From Brachypodium distachyon (Eukaryota > Streptophyta > Magnoliopsida > Poales > Poaceae), in contig NC_016131.3 of assembly GCF_000005505.3 (NCBI RefSeq), positions 64,279,355 through 64,343,354 on the forward strand: DNA of 64,000 nt. Direction: 5' to 3'. Of the stretch, positions 1 to 10,849 are shown piece after piece. The translations under genes and the position numbers were made by a program. The notes under the pieces are model-generated. The model did no database searches, had not been told where the DNA came from, and saw only the letters and a program-made list of their open reading frames with translations. The stretch's first letter is position 1, and every line of letters starts with the position of its first letter.

Positions 1-338
1 ACCTAAAACTGCATGCACACCCTGATCATCGCCCCATCCAGCATGGTCTGCCACTCTGCGCAACACCGCACCCTGACTTCGTCTCCTCATGCAAAGCCTG
101 CCGCAGCACCGTGTGGGCCGACTGCCTCAGTGCCAAGGAGGTTCCAAAGTTCAAACACGAGGGAGAGAAGATGGCGTTCGCAACTCGATCTGGAGGAAGA
201 CATGGATGTCGGACACGAAAATGATTGAGGCTGGCCCAACAGCGGTGGTGGCCCAACACGAAAAGGATGTAAACTCCATCGCGGTTGGTCAACTTTTTTT
301 TTCAACCATAAACGTCCAGTGTTAGATTGAGGATATAG
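1..338. other. Unassigned sequence at window edge
   Basis: Overlapping short open frames occur on both strands, but none gives a family I recognise. One plus-strand frame around 90-228 has two Cys-x-x-Cys-like pairs and could be the tail of a gene that lies left of the window. This cannot be decided from the sequence. Confidence 0.2.
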
Positions 339-341
339 TCA

Positions 342-568
342 CTCCGTTCCTTTGGCGTATATTGTTTCCTTTGACCGGTCTTTGATCAAGAATTAGTCTA
401 TTAATGATAATTCTGTGAAATAAAATGATATCATTTCATTTGTATTCAAAATTATTTGTTTATGTTTATGATTTGTATCACATGAGTCGCACATTGGTGA
501 AGTAACTTTCGGTGAAAGTCCGGTCAAAAGAAACAATATACATCATAATTTAAGGAACCGAGAGGGAA
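342..568. mobile_element. Stowaway-like MITE, about 230 bp
   Basis: The left end reads CTCCGTTCCTTTGGCGTATA and runs on to a TGTTTCCTTTGACCGG block. The right end is its imperfect inverted copy, with CCGGTCAAAAGAAACAATAT followed by GGAACCGAGAGGG. Both ends lie next to TA. Non-coding and AT-rich inside, as expected for a Tc1/mariner-type MITE. Confidence 0.7.
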
Positions 569-622
569 TAGTAAAAGTCTTCAAACTTTATTAAATTTGC
601 ACAAATTTTGATCAGACTAGTA

Positions 623-735
623 CTCTCTCCGATCCTAAATTGTTGTCGAAATATTACATGTATCTATACGCTTTTTAAGAATAAATACATTCATATTTGG
701 GCAAGTTTGCTTCAATAATTTAGAATCAAAGGGAG
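623..735. mobile_element. Stowaway MITE, 113 bp, TA target site
   Basis: CTCTCTCCGATCCTAAATTG at the left end is matched in inverted form by AATTTAGAATCAAAGGGAG at the right end. The element is flanked by TA on both sides (621-622 and 736-737). It lies just beyond the 3' end of PR10 copy 1. Confidence 0.75.
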
Positions 736-823
736 TAATTTTTAACCGGTCACACGTCACACAGTGCACGCCTCGGGTGAGGTTATTGAACAAAAAACAT
801 CATACATCACCGTTGGTGCTCGT

Positions 824-1408
824 TTAAACAGTATATTCTTGCGGGTTGGCGATGAGATAGGCCTCAACGGTCTTGAAGATGGCGGTGACAGACTCCTTCG
901 CTTTGGTGATCTCGTCATTCACCTCCACGCTAGGCAGGAACTTGTACGACGAGTCCACCTTTACCACGCTCCCACCGTTGGCAGTCGGCTCCACCTTGAC
1001 GTGCGATGTTGCCATCTCGATCCCCGTGCCGATGCCGCCGCCTTCGATGAGGGTCCATTTGAACTCACACTTCTCGGCGTCCAGGAACTCAATCCTCTCC
1101 TTCAGGAGGCTGAAGGGCATGGCTGCAACTCGATCGAGCAATTAAACTCTCAGCGTTATGTATGGCACAGGCCGTTTGATTGGGTATATATTGTGCTGGT
1201 AGTGTACTTTACCTGAAGTGAAGTCGAACTGCCTGACGACGACGCTGCCGATACTGCCCTCGTCCTCCTCGACGGAGTGGGCGCTGACGACGATTTGGGG
1301 GACGAGCTTGGGGGCCAGGACGTGCCAGTGCTTGACGCCGGCGCAGAACAGACGCGGCGCAGCGACCGACGACTCGATCTCGTAGGTCCAGCTGTTGGTG
1401 GATGCCAT
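824..1408 (-). CDS. PR10/Bet v 1-like protein, copy 1
   Basis: Two exons, 1408-1213 and 1122-824, with a GT-AG intron in phase 1, the usual PR10 intron place. They join to 495 nt, 164 residues plus stop. The family is small cytosolic proteins with a hydrophobic pocket for plant ligands, some with reported RNase activity; many respond to pathogens or stress. The body matches the other copies here (EGGGIG motif, acidic middle, IANPQEY tail). The glycine-rich loop is altered: the other copies read EGEGSIGSVRQ-like, while this one reads EEDEGSIGSVVVRQ with extra residues, and the usual PR10 loop lysine is absent. It is the most divergent copy but has an open frame and a TATA-like box 100 bases upstream. 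Function is known only at family level. Confidence 0.85.
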
Positions 1409-1507
1409 TGCCGCGGGTGATATGTATGAGCTGGGTGTTGCAATGCGGATTTTTCAGCTGTTATTACTTGGTTGCCGACTTGCCGTGGAAGTGGCAGCGA
1501 GCGCACG

Positions 1508-1516
1508 TTATAAATA
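1508..1516 (-). promoter_or_regulatory. TATA box of PR10 copy 1
   Basis: On the minus strand CTATTTATAA lies 100 bases before the start codon. Copies 2 and 4 carry CTATTTAAA at 108 and 104 bases, so the spacing is conserved and supports a real core promoter. Confidence 0.6.
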
Positions 1517-2326
1517 GGTGTGTGAGAGGCTGGTGAGTATGGGTAGTGGCCGCTGGCCGGTGAGGTTTGAGGTGCGCAGCGCGGGAGATAGGCTGTCAAC
1601 GTGTCTGTTGGAATTAATGTTGGAGTTTTTCTTTTGAAAGGGGAAATGTTGGAATGTTAGAGTTGACGTCGTCCGGTGCGGCGACTAATGGATATGGCTC
1701 GCGGCGATAGGCTGTCGATGTGTTTGTGATCCGTCAACTGGTGTCGGTTCAACCTGGCTTGAATTATGGAGCTAGGGTCGGCGTGTTCCACTCGGTCCAC
1801 TCCATGTTTGTTGATTTCCTTTTTTTAGAGATGTTTGTTGATTTCGGGTGTGCAAAGAATGTGTTCCAGCGATTAAATGACAGAGGGTATGGATACGATC
1901 GGGAAATAAAATGTTTGTGGCCGGTGTTTTTTGTTAAGATAATTAACAGAACATATTTTATTTCTTTGTTGTTATTTAGAAATGGGTGTGATCGAGTGCA
2001 AAGTGTTTCTCCCACCTGCCTCCTAGGCCGAGAGCGAGCACCTCGGTTGGTTGGCCGGCCGGCCCGGCCCTGAGCAAAATGCACTCAGTCTTCTATTGTG
2101 GCTCCTCTCTCCTGCATGCCAGAGTGCTTTGTTCTTTACCAACAAGTTAATACATGTATACAGCCCAAATACAACAAGTTTAATTCTCCGTGGAAATATG
2201 CGCTGCCCACCCGCTAGTAGGTTGAACCACATACTCCGCTGTCCGATCAGGGAAAATCGCATGCACACAACACAACATGCATGCGACTTACACGGCCAGT
2301 CAACAACCGGTCGGCAGATAGCCATC
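1517..2326. promoter_or_regulatory. Shared upstream region of PR10 copies 1 and 2
   Basis: The two copies diverge from here, with 1033 bases between start codons. No other gene is visible. Part of it (about 1739-1877) resembles DNA at 34660-34780, the displaced upstream flank of copy 3, so this is old promoter-proximal sequence of the family. No specific operator can be named. Confidence 0.45.
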
Positions 2327-2334
2327 TATTTAAA
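2327..2334 (+). promoter_or_regulatory. TATA box of PR10 copy 2
   Basis: TATTTAAA lies 108 bases before the former start codon, in the same position as in copies 1 and 4. The promoter core seems intact although the coding sequence is broken. Confidence 0.6.
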
Positions 2335-2441
2335 CCGGCCGGCTCGCTCACTCCCTGCCAGCAACCAAGCAGTGACCACGTTCAGAGCTGTCATTTGCTC
2401 CCTGTCAAAGCCCTCGCTCGTGAGCACAGTAGTAACGATCG

Positions 2442-3032
2442 ATGGCGTCCAACAGCTGGACTCATGAGATCGAGTCGACGGTCGCCGCGCCGGCGTCATG
2501 GACTGGCACACGCTGGCTCCCAAGCTCGCGTCTCAATTTGTTGCCAGCTCCAACGTCGTCGAGGGCAACGGCAGCGTTGGCAGCGTCAGGCAATTAAACT
2601 TCACCTCAGGTACCGGCCACCTAGTACTAATCATCTCGTGTCGGTGTCACACTAACCTAGCTCGCATAGGTATATGAAACACCGATTAAGAATGTGTGGG
2701 TGACATCCATATAATATGTCGCACTGCTTCCTGCAGTCATGCCGTTCAGCTTCATCAAGGAAAGGCTCGAATTCCTGGACGCTGCCAAGTGCGAGTGCAA
2801 GTCGGCCCTCATCGAGGGCGGCGGCATCGGCGTGGCAATTGAGGCGGCGACTTCACACATCAAGGTGGAGCCGGAAACCAACGGCGGTAGCGTTGTGAAG
2901 GTGATTTCGACGTACAAGCTGCTGCCGGGCGTGGAGGTGAAGGACGAGGTCACCAGGGCCAAGGAGACTCTCACCGGCATCTTCAGGACCGCGGAGGCAT
3001 ACCTCATTGCTAACCCAGACGCCTACAGCTAA
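2442..3032 (+). pseudogene. PR10/Bet v 1-like pseudogene, copy 2 (frameshift in exon 1)
   Basis: Exon 1 is 2442-2609 and exon 2 is 2737-3032, with GT-AG ends as in the intact copies. Exon 2 (296 nt) is fully open and the same length as in copies 3 and 4. Exon 1 is 168 nt against 187 in copy 4: one codon is missing near the start and 16 bases are missing after the codons for VAAP. The 16-base loss removes the region coding RLFRA and shifts the frame, so translation from the ATG runs into a stop after about 50 codons. Beyond the deletion the old frame resumes (MDWHTLAPKLA). A later ATG would lack the N-terminal strand and helix. The gene is therefore probably dead, although its TATA box, splice sites and exon 2 remain. 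Confidence 0.8.
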
Positions 3033-3989
3033 ATCGATCGAGCGCTGAGATTCGTGTAAGATTAATGTAGGTCCGATGGATAAGAAAATCTTTATTTGAT
3101 GGCTACGATTGTCGACGGAGAAATAGTTATTGCTTATTATAGTTTCATTTTCCTCTCTACAAATCTAACCAAATAACAGAATATCGTCAATCCATTGAAT
3201 ATGGCACAGATAAGTCACCCGTTCTTTTCCCATATACGGTCAGCGGTTTTATGACCGGGTTCAGCACAAACTTGCTGCTGCACGAAGCTAGCAAGCAACC
3301 CAAAACGAACAACCCTACTGCGCTCTTGGCATGACTGTTTTGACAAGTGCATAGGTAAAAAAGGCCAAATACGTTTCTTTTCTTTTGACATCAAGAAAGT
3401 AATTTTGGCTGTTATTAGGTCCTTTTTGGGAACGATCCAATCCCAAGTTTTAGAATTTTAGTCTTTTAATAAGAAGGAAGCTAACTCGACCAAGAATTCG
3501 CCCATTGTATGTAAGGTATGTGTCCTGAAAAATACAAGCTACAACTTCATCTTATGGGTTTTTATTTGGAAGCCGGCTCTTTTGACGTGCCTCAAAGCAT
3601 GTCGGAACTGCCGTAGGGGCTTAAACTATCTTGACACTAGTGGCAGGACGGAGAGCGACCTATGGGACTGATTTTCAACAAAATTTGGTGTAAGCAGTAC
3701 TGATACTTGTCCTCTCTAGAATGGTTAAAACAATAATAATGAACTAACTAAAAAACCACGAGAATATATAGTTTAAGAAAAGGCACGTCAACTTCCCCCG
3801 CCTCAACAACAACAACCCCAACCCCTCCCCGCCCCGCCCCTTCCCTCCCTAAGTAAAAGTATCGGACTTTGTGACGAAGTTCCTGAGAGCCAATGATGAA
3901 GTATCGGACAGGGAATCTCCTGAGAGCTAATGACGAAGTTCTGACTCCGGCAATGCCCATGTTGAGGGGCTTTGTGTTTAGGGAGAGCG
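3033..3989. other. Intergenic, no gene seen
   Basis: Begins with the likely 3' UTR of PR10 copy 2. Around 3796-3845 there is a pyrimidine-rich stretch, and at 3878-3945 a short imperfect direct repeat around CTGAGAGC and AATGACGAAGT. No supported coding region. Confidence 0.5.
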
Positions 3990-4470
3990 ACATGCGTGTG
4001 TGTTGGCGATCCCGTCGGCTAACAAGGACACAGGGAACACAGTTTTACCCAGGTTCGGGGCCCTCGGAAGGTAATACCCCTATGTCCTGCTTGTCTGATC
4101 TGGTATTGATGGAGAGATTACAAGGTTGCCGTAGAGGCTATGATGCGCAGATCATATCTGGCGTGTATGACAGATGAGATATGTCTCGGAGGAGAGGGTT
4201 GTGAGTTGTCCTCCTTGGCCCCCCTCCTGGTCCTTTATATATGCATGAGGCCAGATCTCGGGTGAGTCCAAGTCGGTTACATAAAGAGATATACTACGTT
4301 TAAACTTTCTTATCTTGAGTCGTAAGATTAGGCATCTGAACTCCTGGAATCGTAGTAGGCCTCCAAGTGGGCTTCATGTTGGGCTGTAGTAGGTATGCCA
4401 AAGATGAGGACCCGGTGAGTCACTCCCACGTCAATCAGTCCATTTTACTCCTCTGGTTGGGCATTAGTGA
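3990..4470 (-). mobile_element. LTR-like retrotransposon remnant
   Basis: The stretch has the look of a Triticeae LTR read backwards: a TATATAAAGG box on the minus strand near 4230-4245, then a segment around ACACAGTTTTACCCAGGTTC, a pattern I recall from grass LTRs. No internal domain, matching second LTR or clear target duplication was found, so ends and family are uncertain. Confidence 0.4.
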
Positions 4471-4749
4471 TGACATAACCAGGATTATGAACTAGGTAAC
4501 CAAGAGAAATGCCACTTAAGGCGCATCTGGCATAAAGACCGATCCATTTGACTTGGGCGCATTATGAACTCTTCTCCCTCTGTGACCCCTATGCTTATTT
4601 CTCTCTCATTACGAGGACAACGGTTTTCATATCCGGTGAGATGATGAGAGAATATTGTTATGCTTTGGATCATTCAGGATATGTAGCATGTGCCACCCCT
4701 TTCTTCCAACTGGGTTGTTATTCACATTCTAGTTGGATTGAGGATTAGG

Positions 4750-4776
4750 AGTGTGTGTGTGTGTGCGCGCGCGCAA
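4750..4776. repeat. GT/GC dinucleotide repeat
   Basis: A run of alternating GT followed by GC (purine-pyrimidine alternation) before an A-run. Simple repeat, possible marker. Confidence 0.85.
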
Positions 4777-4817
4777 AAATTCATACTTGGGTTAAGTGAT
4801 GACGATGTGTATTAGGT

Positions 4818-4955
4818 TACAATGCCTCTTTCGATGTATCCCATCCTGTAACCTACTCTCTCCGTTTCTAAATACTTGTCGCTGTTTTTACAATGCCTCT
4901 TTCGATGTATCCCATCCTGTAACCTACTCCCTCCGTTTCTAAATACTTGTCGCTG
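4818..4955. repeat. Tandem duplication, 71-bp unit
   Basis: The block starting TACAATGCCTCTTTCGATGT occurs at 4818 and again at 4889 with almost no change, including the first arm of the MITE that follows. The near identity suggests a recent local duplication. Confidence 0.85.
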
Positions 4956-4984
4956 CAGCGACAAGTATTTAGAAATGGAGGGAG
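4927..4984. mobile_element. 58-bp palindromic Stowaway element
   Basis: CTCCCTCCGTTTCTAAATAC opens a stretch that folds back on itself around CGCTGCAGCG with one visible mismatch. TA flanks it on both sides. It is essentially two inverted ends with no internal sequence. Confidence 0.8.
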
Positions 4985-5205
4985 TATTACCTTGCTACGC
5001 ATGATAGGGGTCCGAGTTGAGTAAGGACAATGCCATGAGGCAATCCGCGGCGTTACTTGCTTAAGGGCGTCTCTAGTGTGTGCAAAAACTGGGTCTTAAG
5101 AAAGTTGGGAAAATGTAGGGATGGGTCTTAAGCATTGTGAGGTTCTTAAGGCTTTTTTTTTCTTAAGGGTGGGTTTAAGCAAATTGGAAATGGATGGAAG
5201 TGGGT

Positions 5206-5445
5206 TTAAGCCTAAGTCCATATCTTTGTTGCCTGACCCAAGCAGCTTTCCCAGGGCTGCAACCAAATGATGGCTCTGCAAGTCCACCACCCCTACCAGC
5301 CGACCTGGCGTTCTTGGACCTGTCCATGAACAACTTCTTGAGCCCCATCCCGGCGGCGGTGTTCGCGCTGCCGGGGCTATCGTCGCTGCTAAAACAGAAT
5401 CCTAAAACAGAAGCAGCACGTAGATTTGGAACAAAAGGATCATAA
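5206..5445 (+). pseudogene. Leucine-rich repeat gene fragment
   Basis: One plus-strand frame reads LDLSMNNFLSPIPAAVFALP, one plant extracellular-type LRR with the usual N-x-x-x-x-x-IP spacing. GC content jumps here compared with both sides. No signal peptide, kinase domain or further repeats are present, so this is a small piece of an LRR receptor-like gene, perhaps carried by a transposon. Confidence 0.45.
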
Positions 5446-6113
5446 CAAGTGGCACAGGTTAGTTTCAAAAAAAAAAGTGGCACAGGTGCAACGATATGGA
5501 GAGAAGAATCAAGGGCGTGACTGCATCTATGCGTGCCTGAATTTCACTCCCTTAATGTAGCAGTACTCGCGTTCATCAGCATCAAATTTATCCTCATCCA
5601 CATAATCAGGACGCCGCCAGCATGGCATGGGCACATGCCACCTGTAGTTATGAATGTTAAATCATAATTGTTGACAGTCATTCGATGAAATGCTCCAAGT
5701 ATATAACAACATGCATCAGGATACCCACCTGTTAAACCTACCGCTGCAATCCCTATCCATTTTCCACAAAGGCACACCACATGTATCATTGCAAATTTCT
5801 CCCGTCGTACTGTTAAGCATACCATTAAATAGATCATGTAGCAAACTTCTTTAAATGCTCAAAAAAATAAATATATGCGATATGCATTTGAATACCTTCT
5901 TTTGTCAAACGATGCTAAAATTTCACGAATGTCTGCCCAAAACAGGAAAGGGGTTCCTATCTTCTTATCATAGAAGTTCATGCCAAGAACATCCCCATCC
6001 AGAGTAACAAGAGGGCCTCCAATCCAAGCTAGCAAAGTGACATGGACAGGTTGTGATTTCTATTCCAAATAGGTATTGCTAACCAACTCACTCTGATGCA
6101 ACTATATATTTAC

Positions 6114-7519
6114 GAGTAAATTCCCTATTTGTCACTGAAAAAAGACATGTAACCAACAACCTAGTAGAGAGCTTCGATAATTGGCACAAACACTACAACT
6201 CCATGAAACGGTTGTTCACATGTTTTTACATTAATTCCTTGGTGCAATGACCCTGTTTTTACATACATGTTGCTTTGATCTTATGCAGAGGACCACCAAA
6301 AAAAAGAGTAGAACCATCAAAGCAGCCACAGAGTCGAGCATTGTTGCTTTTGATGATGATGCACGGGCAACTCGTATAAGTTTTCCACCAAGGTTTGCAC
6401 TCAATTTTACTGTCTTATGTTCCCATTAAAATTTCCAGTGTTTTCTATGTGACTTCCTTATGTAGTCAAAGCATATGAGGCTTCAACTGAAAATAAAGGT
6501 GACACATCATGTTCTGGGAAATCCATCAGGTAAGATATCAAATTAGATCCTTTGCATGACCTTGTGACTATTTGTGGGGCTGAAATGTGTTTATGCATAC
6601 ATGTTCAGGTGTAGGTCTGCGAGTGGCTGCCAGAGGCCCTTTCCATTGAGTATCCTATGGCTGCTTTGATGTCCATTTCAGATGGACAAGCTGTAGGTCC
6701 TGCTGCTGTGCCAACCAAGAAAAGAAAGAAAATTGTTGCGACAACCAGGAAAGAGAAGAAGGATGGGGCGAAGGATAAGCCTAAAGGGAAAAGAAAGAAG
6801 GCGAAGATATTGCTGCCACTTGATAGCCCAGCAATGGCTACCAGAAGCAAGAAGCTGCTGTTTACTAGTCGTTCAAAGTCTACCAGAAGCATTCAAATGC
6901 TTAGTCTGTGATGTGAAAGTGTACTGTGAGCTGTAAGCATGTCATCCTTTTGCTTGGCTTGGTTTCTGTGAACCAATGTATGTTAAACCATTATGTGGAG
7001 CTTCTGTCCCTTAGGAACTGCATGCCAGAGATGGTGTATTTGGGCCATCTCTATGCACTAAGTGTTCAGACTCACTTTTTTCTTTTGATAATGTGTTCAG
7101 ACCAGTATTTGTGTCATGTTTTCGATAATATGTTCTTACCATTTGAACTAATATTATGTGTGCTTGAAACTGAACATAGAGGTCTTTGCACCTTAATGGC
7201 ATGAAAGGAAACAAAGATCTCTACTCAGCTCGGCTTATCAGCCATGGTATAGTGTTTTTCTCTCACAACAAAACAGCATCAGCCGGCTTATCAACCGCAG
7301 AAACCATCAACTGAACAGGGCGATGGAAACATTTGCTGCGTCCTATCCTAGGGGCATATTTGCCTTTTCATATACCAAAAATAGCACCGCCAGTAGGTTC
7401 TGTACACTACGGTGGCACGAAAGGAACCGAAGATAAACTTGATGGCAGATAAGGAACTGCAAATTTTCAATGGCAGATAAGGAAGTACATCTTTTTCCAA
7501 TGGCAAATAGGGAATTGAC
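6114..7519. mobile_element. Mutator-like element, 1.4 kb, 9-bp target duplication
   Basis: The ends are inverted copies over about 30 bases: AATTCCCTATTTGTCACTG on the left and, read backwards, AATTCCCTATTTGCCATTG on the right. The 9 bases TATATTTAC flank it exactly on both sides (6105-6113 and 7520-7528), the target length typical of Mutator elements. It lies wholly in the intron between two exons of the minus-strand protease-like gene. It holds plus-strand open frames but no full transposase. Confidence 0.8.
6287..6911 (+). pseudogene. Lys-rich fragments inside the Mutator-like element
   Basis: Two plus-strand frames, at 6287-6429 and 6657-6911, encode Lys/Arg-rich protein. The second ends with MATRSKKLLF and SRSIQMLSL-like text, which resembles the C-terminal tails I recall from grass Mutator transposases. 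A short segment around 6465-6532 may be a linking exon. The catalytic and SWIM zinc-finger parts are absent. Taken as a remnant of a transposase or captured exons; low certainty. Confidence 0.4.
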
Positions 7520-8454
7520 TATATTTACTCACCATAAAAAAGTAGGCAGTACAAAAACGTATAATTACCTTAGTAATTTTGCACGAGGAATATGTAAGTA
7601 AGAAACAATCAAGTGCGCTTGTCGAGAACATTAGATGCTCACTCGTAGCTGTTAATTCACATGATTTGAAACAACGCCCTATGGCTGCAACATCAGAACA
7701 CATAGGCCAAGAAGGCAGATTATTTGCTGGACGAAGATTATAGCAATTCTTGACACTGACTAGAGCAACATTGTAATGTAGATCATAATGCTCTAACGTC
7801 CCATTTATGCTTCTGTTGCTTGGAAGCAACACTTCAATCTGAAAATGATACAAATGATGAGACTTAAGCAGCACCTTAAAAGAACAAGCAATCGCATAAT
7901 AATGAGCACTAACCCTCAAGTTTTCAACAATGTTGTTCTCGTCACCAGAATTTCTAATCAAGCTTGCCGATGTCAAAATCTTTGTAGATCCATTCCATCC
8001 AGTAAAAAACCCGTGCATGCAAAAATTCTTTTTTCTCCTGCACCACATTTTGGTTATCAGGTAGTCTGGTTATCAGCTAGTTGTGATCAAAACAGACATT
8101 AAACAGTAAATGGCACATCACTATAAAGTCACCATTGAATGAAGCCAGTGCGACAACACTGCGATTTATTCTAGAAGAAGCTTTTTCACCAAGTTTTGCC
8201 CAGACACCTTCACCACGTATATTCGCCAAAAGGCTCTTCAAAAGTATTGACCAAAATCATGCCAGCTGAGAAACATACATTTTGGAATAGTTGTTAGTAG
8301 TACAGGAGAGCTAAGAAAGGTCAGCAAATATAGAAATGCTGACTCACCATCTAACATGGTTGATGGTAACTTAGGGTAACCCAAGTCTATATCTAAGTGT
8401 TCCGTTGAGACAATCCCTGTGTCCTGGTGTAACAAGGTTAGTTTTATATATATA

Positions 8455-8600
8455 CTTCCTCCGTCCAGAAATGATAGGCGTATGTGCACATACCATGGGG
8501 TATGTACACATACCCAAAGTGGTTTTTTCAATGTGTGGGTAACTACACTTGGGAGTAAAATGTATATATATACATACACACACATAGGCAAGTAAATTCA
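8455..8600. mobile_element. Possible MITE remnant in intron
   Basis: CTTCCTCCGTCCAGAAATGA looks like a Stowaway end, and the following part contains a small inverted repeat around ACATACCATGGGGTATGT. A matching right end is not clear. Confidence 0.35.
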
Positions 8601-10517
8601 CACAAATTCTGTATGTGCATAATGATCAGCATGTAATGTTAGTTATATTATGATAACAGCCTGATCAGTAATCCACATTAGAAGTTGGTGGTGTGCATGA
8701 ATGAACATACTCAAGCAATATAAGCGTACAAGCAAAAGAGTAAAACTAGTTGATATAAAAATGTAAAAAGCTAAACTTGCACCGCGTCAATAGATATCAG
8801 TACAAAGCCGCAACAATTTGCACGATACCACAATGTTAAGAAGTCTTGAGGAGTGGCTGTAGGCTCGCCTTCTGGGTGTCTGTTAGATTTACCACCTACA
8901 GGTGCTCCAAACCTGCAGAAGAAAATAATAGTTACCACTAACCCAAAAATAAAATGGATCAAGCCAGTGTGTTAATACACAAAATGGTGCCAAAACCTAG
9001 GTAGAATCATAGGCCAAAAACAAGATAGAGAAAATATGACCTGAAGTTGTATGGATATAATAAATGTTTGATGAAAAACATGATGATAATGCCTTCTTGT
9101 GTGCACATTTCAGTAAGACAAACATACAGCTGCAACAATGGAATAAGAAATACAAAAAAATCTAATACAAGGCAACTGTGATACATGCCTAAGAACAACA
9201 AATATTTTGGTTGAGGTGTCAAAGAAACACGTTAATATTTGAAGTAAACATTGAGAAACTGAAAAATGCAGATGCCAAACAAGATAAGGAAGAGCAGTGA
9301 ATGATCCCGATTATCACATACATATGCTGTCTGGAACACAAAAGCCTGACCTTCTAAGCTCATGCAAGAGAAGAGGAAGTGAGGTAGAATGGAGTAGGTG
9401 AACTAATGAAGGGCATACATCACTTAGACATACCCGTCAACCAAACTTGTTGAACGTGCAAGACCTCTCTCCTTTTCCCAGGTTGTCCAGTAACGGTCCA
9501 GACACTTCAAAATTGTGCCCCATGGTAGGAAAACTGCTCTTTCCGTAACCAAAAAAAGGTTCATGCCAACAACTTCCCCATCAAAAGAAAAAATCGTTGC
9601 ACCTTCCCAAGCCTAATAGCACAATAAAGGTGACAGGTAACGAGGTTACATTTGAACAAAATATAAATGGTATGGAACAAGAGTTAAATATAAATAAAGT
9701 TCATTTTTATTGCCTACATGCATAAAATAAATTAAACAGGATAAAATGGCTTTATTGTCATGCGAGTGTACCTTTGAGGTTTTACTGTCAAGATCTTTAT
9801 CATCCACATATGCCCTTAAATCGTCACCCCATCCACACTCTAGGCCATTAGGTCACCAGAGACATCACGTCCAACTACACATGCCTCACCATGGGGCACA
9901 GATTTCAGCTTACGATGGAAATTTCCAACATTAACATCACGGAAGCCATAGACTTTGACAACATCAACGTTGTGAACTAAATCATATTCACCCATAAAAC
10001 CCCTATATACTTCCTTGCCTTCACGGCGCACTTCAATCTACAAAACAATAATAAGGCAAGAAATGATTACATAATTATCAGGACCAAACAAAATAGTAAT
10101 AAGCAGTGAATGTCAGTGCCAACCTTTAAGTCAAAATAGTGCTCGTTTGTTTTACCATGTAAAGCTCTAACCAAACTTGCAGAAGTTAGAAACCTTGTAA
10201 GGCGGTACCCCTCGTGTCCTATAGCCATGCCCAAGCATGAAAATAAGGTTATGTCTCCTACAGAAGATTGCAACTTGCTCGGATCATTTAACTGGTAGTG
10301 TCTCAATATATATTTGCTGGAAAACTAAGAAGACCGTAGCAGTATATATAATTACCATTGCATAAAGAAATTGAGACGACACTTCTACCCCAATCAGATA
10401 GCTTAGTGCAAACATCTTGACTAGATTCCTCATCACGCAAGCGACCTAGTTGAAGAAAAGAAAACATTAAGGCAACTATGAATGCACCAATAAAGCCAAT
10501 AAAGCTGTGAAAATGTT

Positions 10518-10524
10518 TGTGTGC

Positions 10525-10555
<31 letters not shown>

Positions 10556-10559
10556 GGGG
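10518..10559. repeat. GT repeat followed by a 21-base G run
   Basis: About ten GT/GC-GT units run into 21 successive G. Such runs are prone to length errors in sequencing and assembly. Confidence 0.9.
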
Positions 10560-10849
10560 ATAGCAGAAAACAAAAACTAGCAGACCTGAGAATCCACTCA
10601 GTCTTGCAAGCTTTTCTGTTCTTACAAAAGTTTCTAGTGAGATCTCCACCGCCCCTCTTAGCTTTCCGCATCTTTCTCAAGGCTGAAGCAGAATTGTTTT
10701 AGAAATATAGCAAAGTGGCAATATATGGGGGGGTCATAAGCAGTAATAAAGAAACAATGTAAAACTATAACCGTCTAACCAATCAACGGAATGCTAATAA
10801 AAGCCATTATGTCAGGACTGAAAAACCAAAGTTTATAATTTTGTTATCT

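Larger units (their letters stand above)
5527..10445 (-). pseudogene. Tandem trypsin-like (protease Do-like) gene, degenerate
   Basis: Eleven exons follow one another on the minus strand with GT-AG ends: 10445-10356, 10257-10124, 10037-9772, 9612-9434, 8912-8777, 8423-8348, 8265-8133, 8037-7914, 7838-7569, 6028-5896 and 5641-5527. They encode two successive units of a plant trypsin/Deg-like family: each has LTSASLxR, then a block beginning IEV, then a DG-x-x-x-GMN motif; the second ends in a short C-terminal domain with WHVPMPCW. Key residues look lost: the His region reads LTSAS instead of LTAAH, and the Ser site reads AWIGGP or AWEGAT instead of GNSGGP. The frame breaks at about 9845, 8205, within a T-run near 8005, and by one base at the 6028 acceptor. 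I infer a decaying gene for a non-catalytic protease-like protein. The true start is unclear; an ATG at 10680 opens a possible leader exon but does not join in frame. Confidence 0.65.

Noticed and set aside
824..1216. 150-codon plus-strand frame over PR10 copy 1
   Set aside because: Antisense shadow of the PR10 exon 2; the minus frame matches three other copies.
4485..4748. Short frames right of the LTR-like remnant
   Set aside because: No domain signal; probably within old transposon DNA.
10586..10680. First exon of the protease-like gene with ATG at 10680
   Set aside because: Its donor joins to the next exon out of frame and gives a stop; kept only as a remark.
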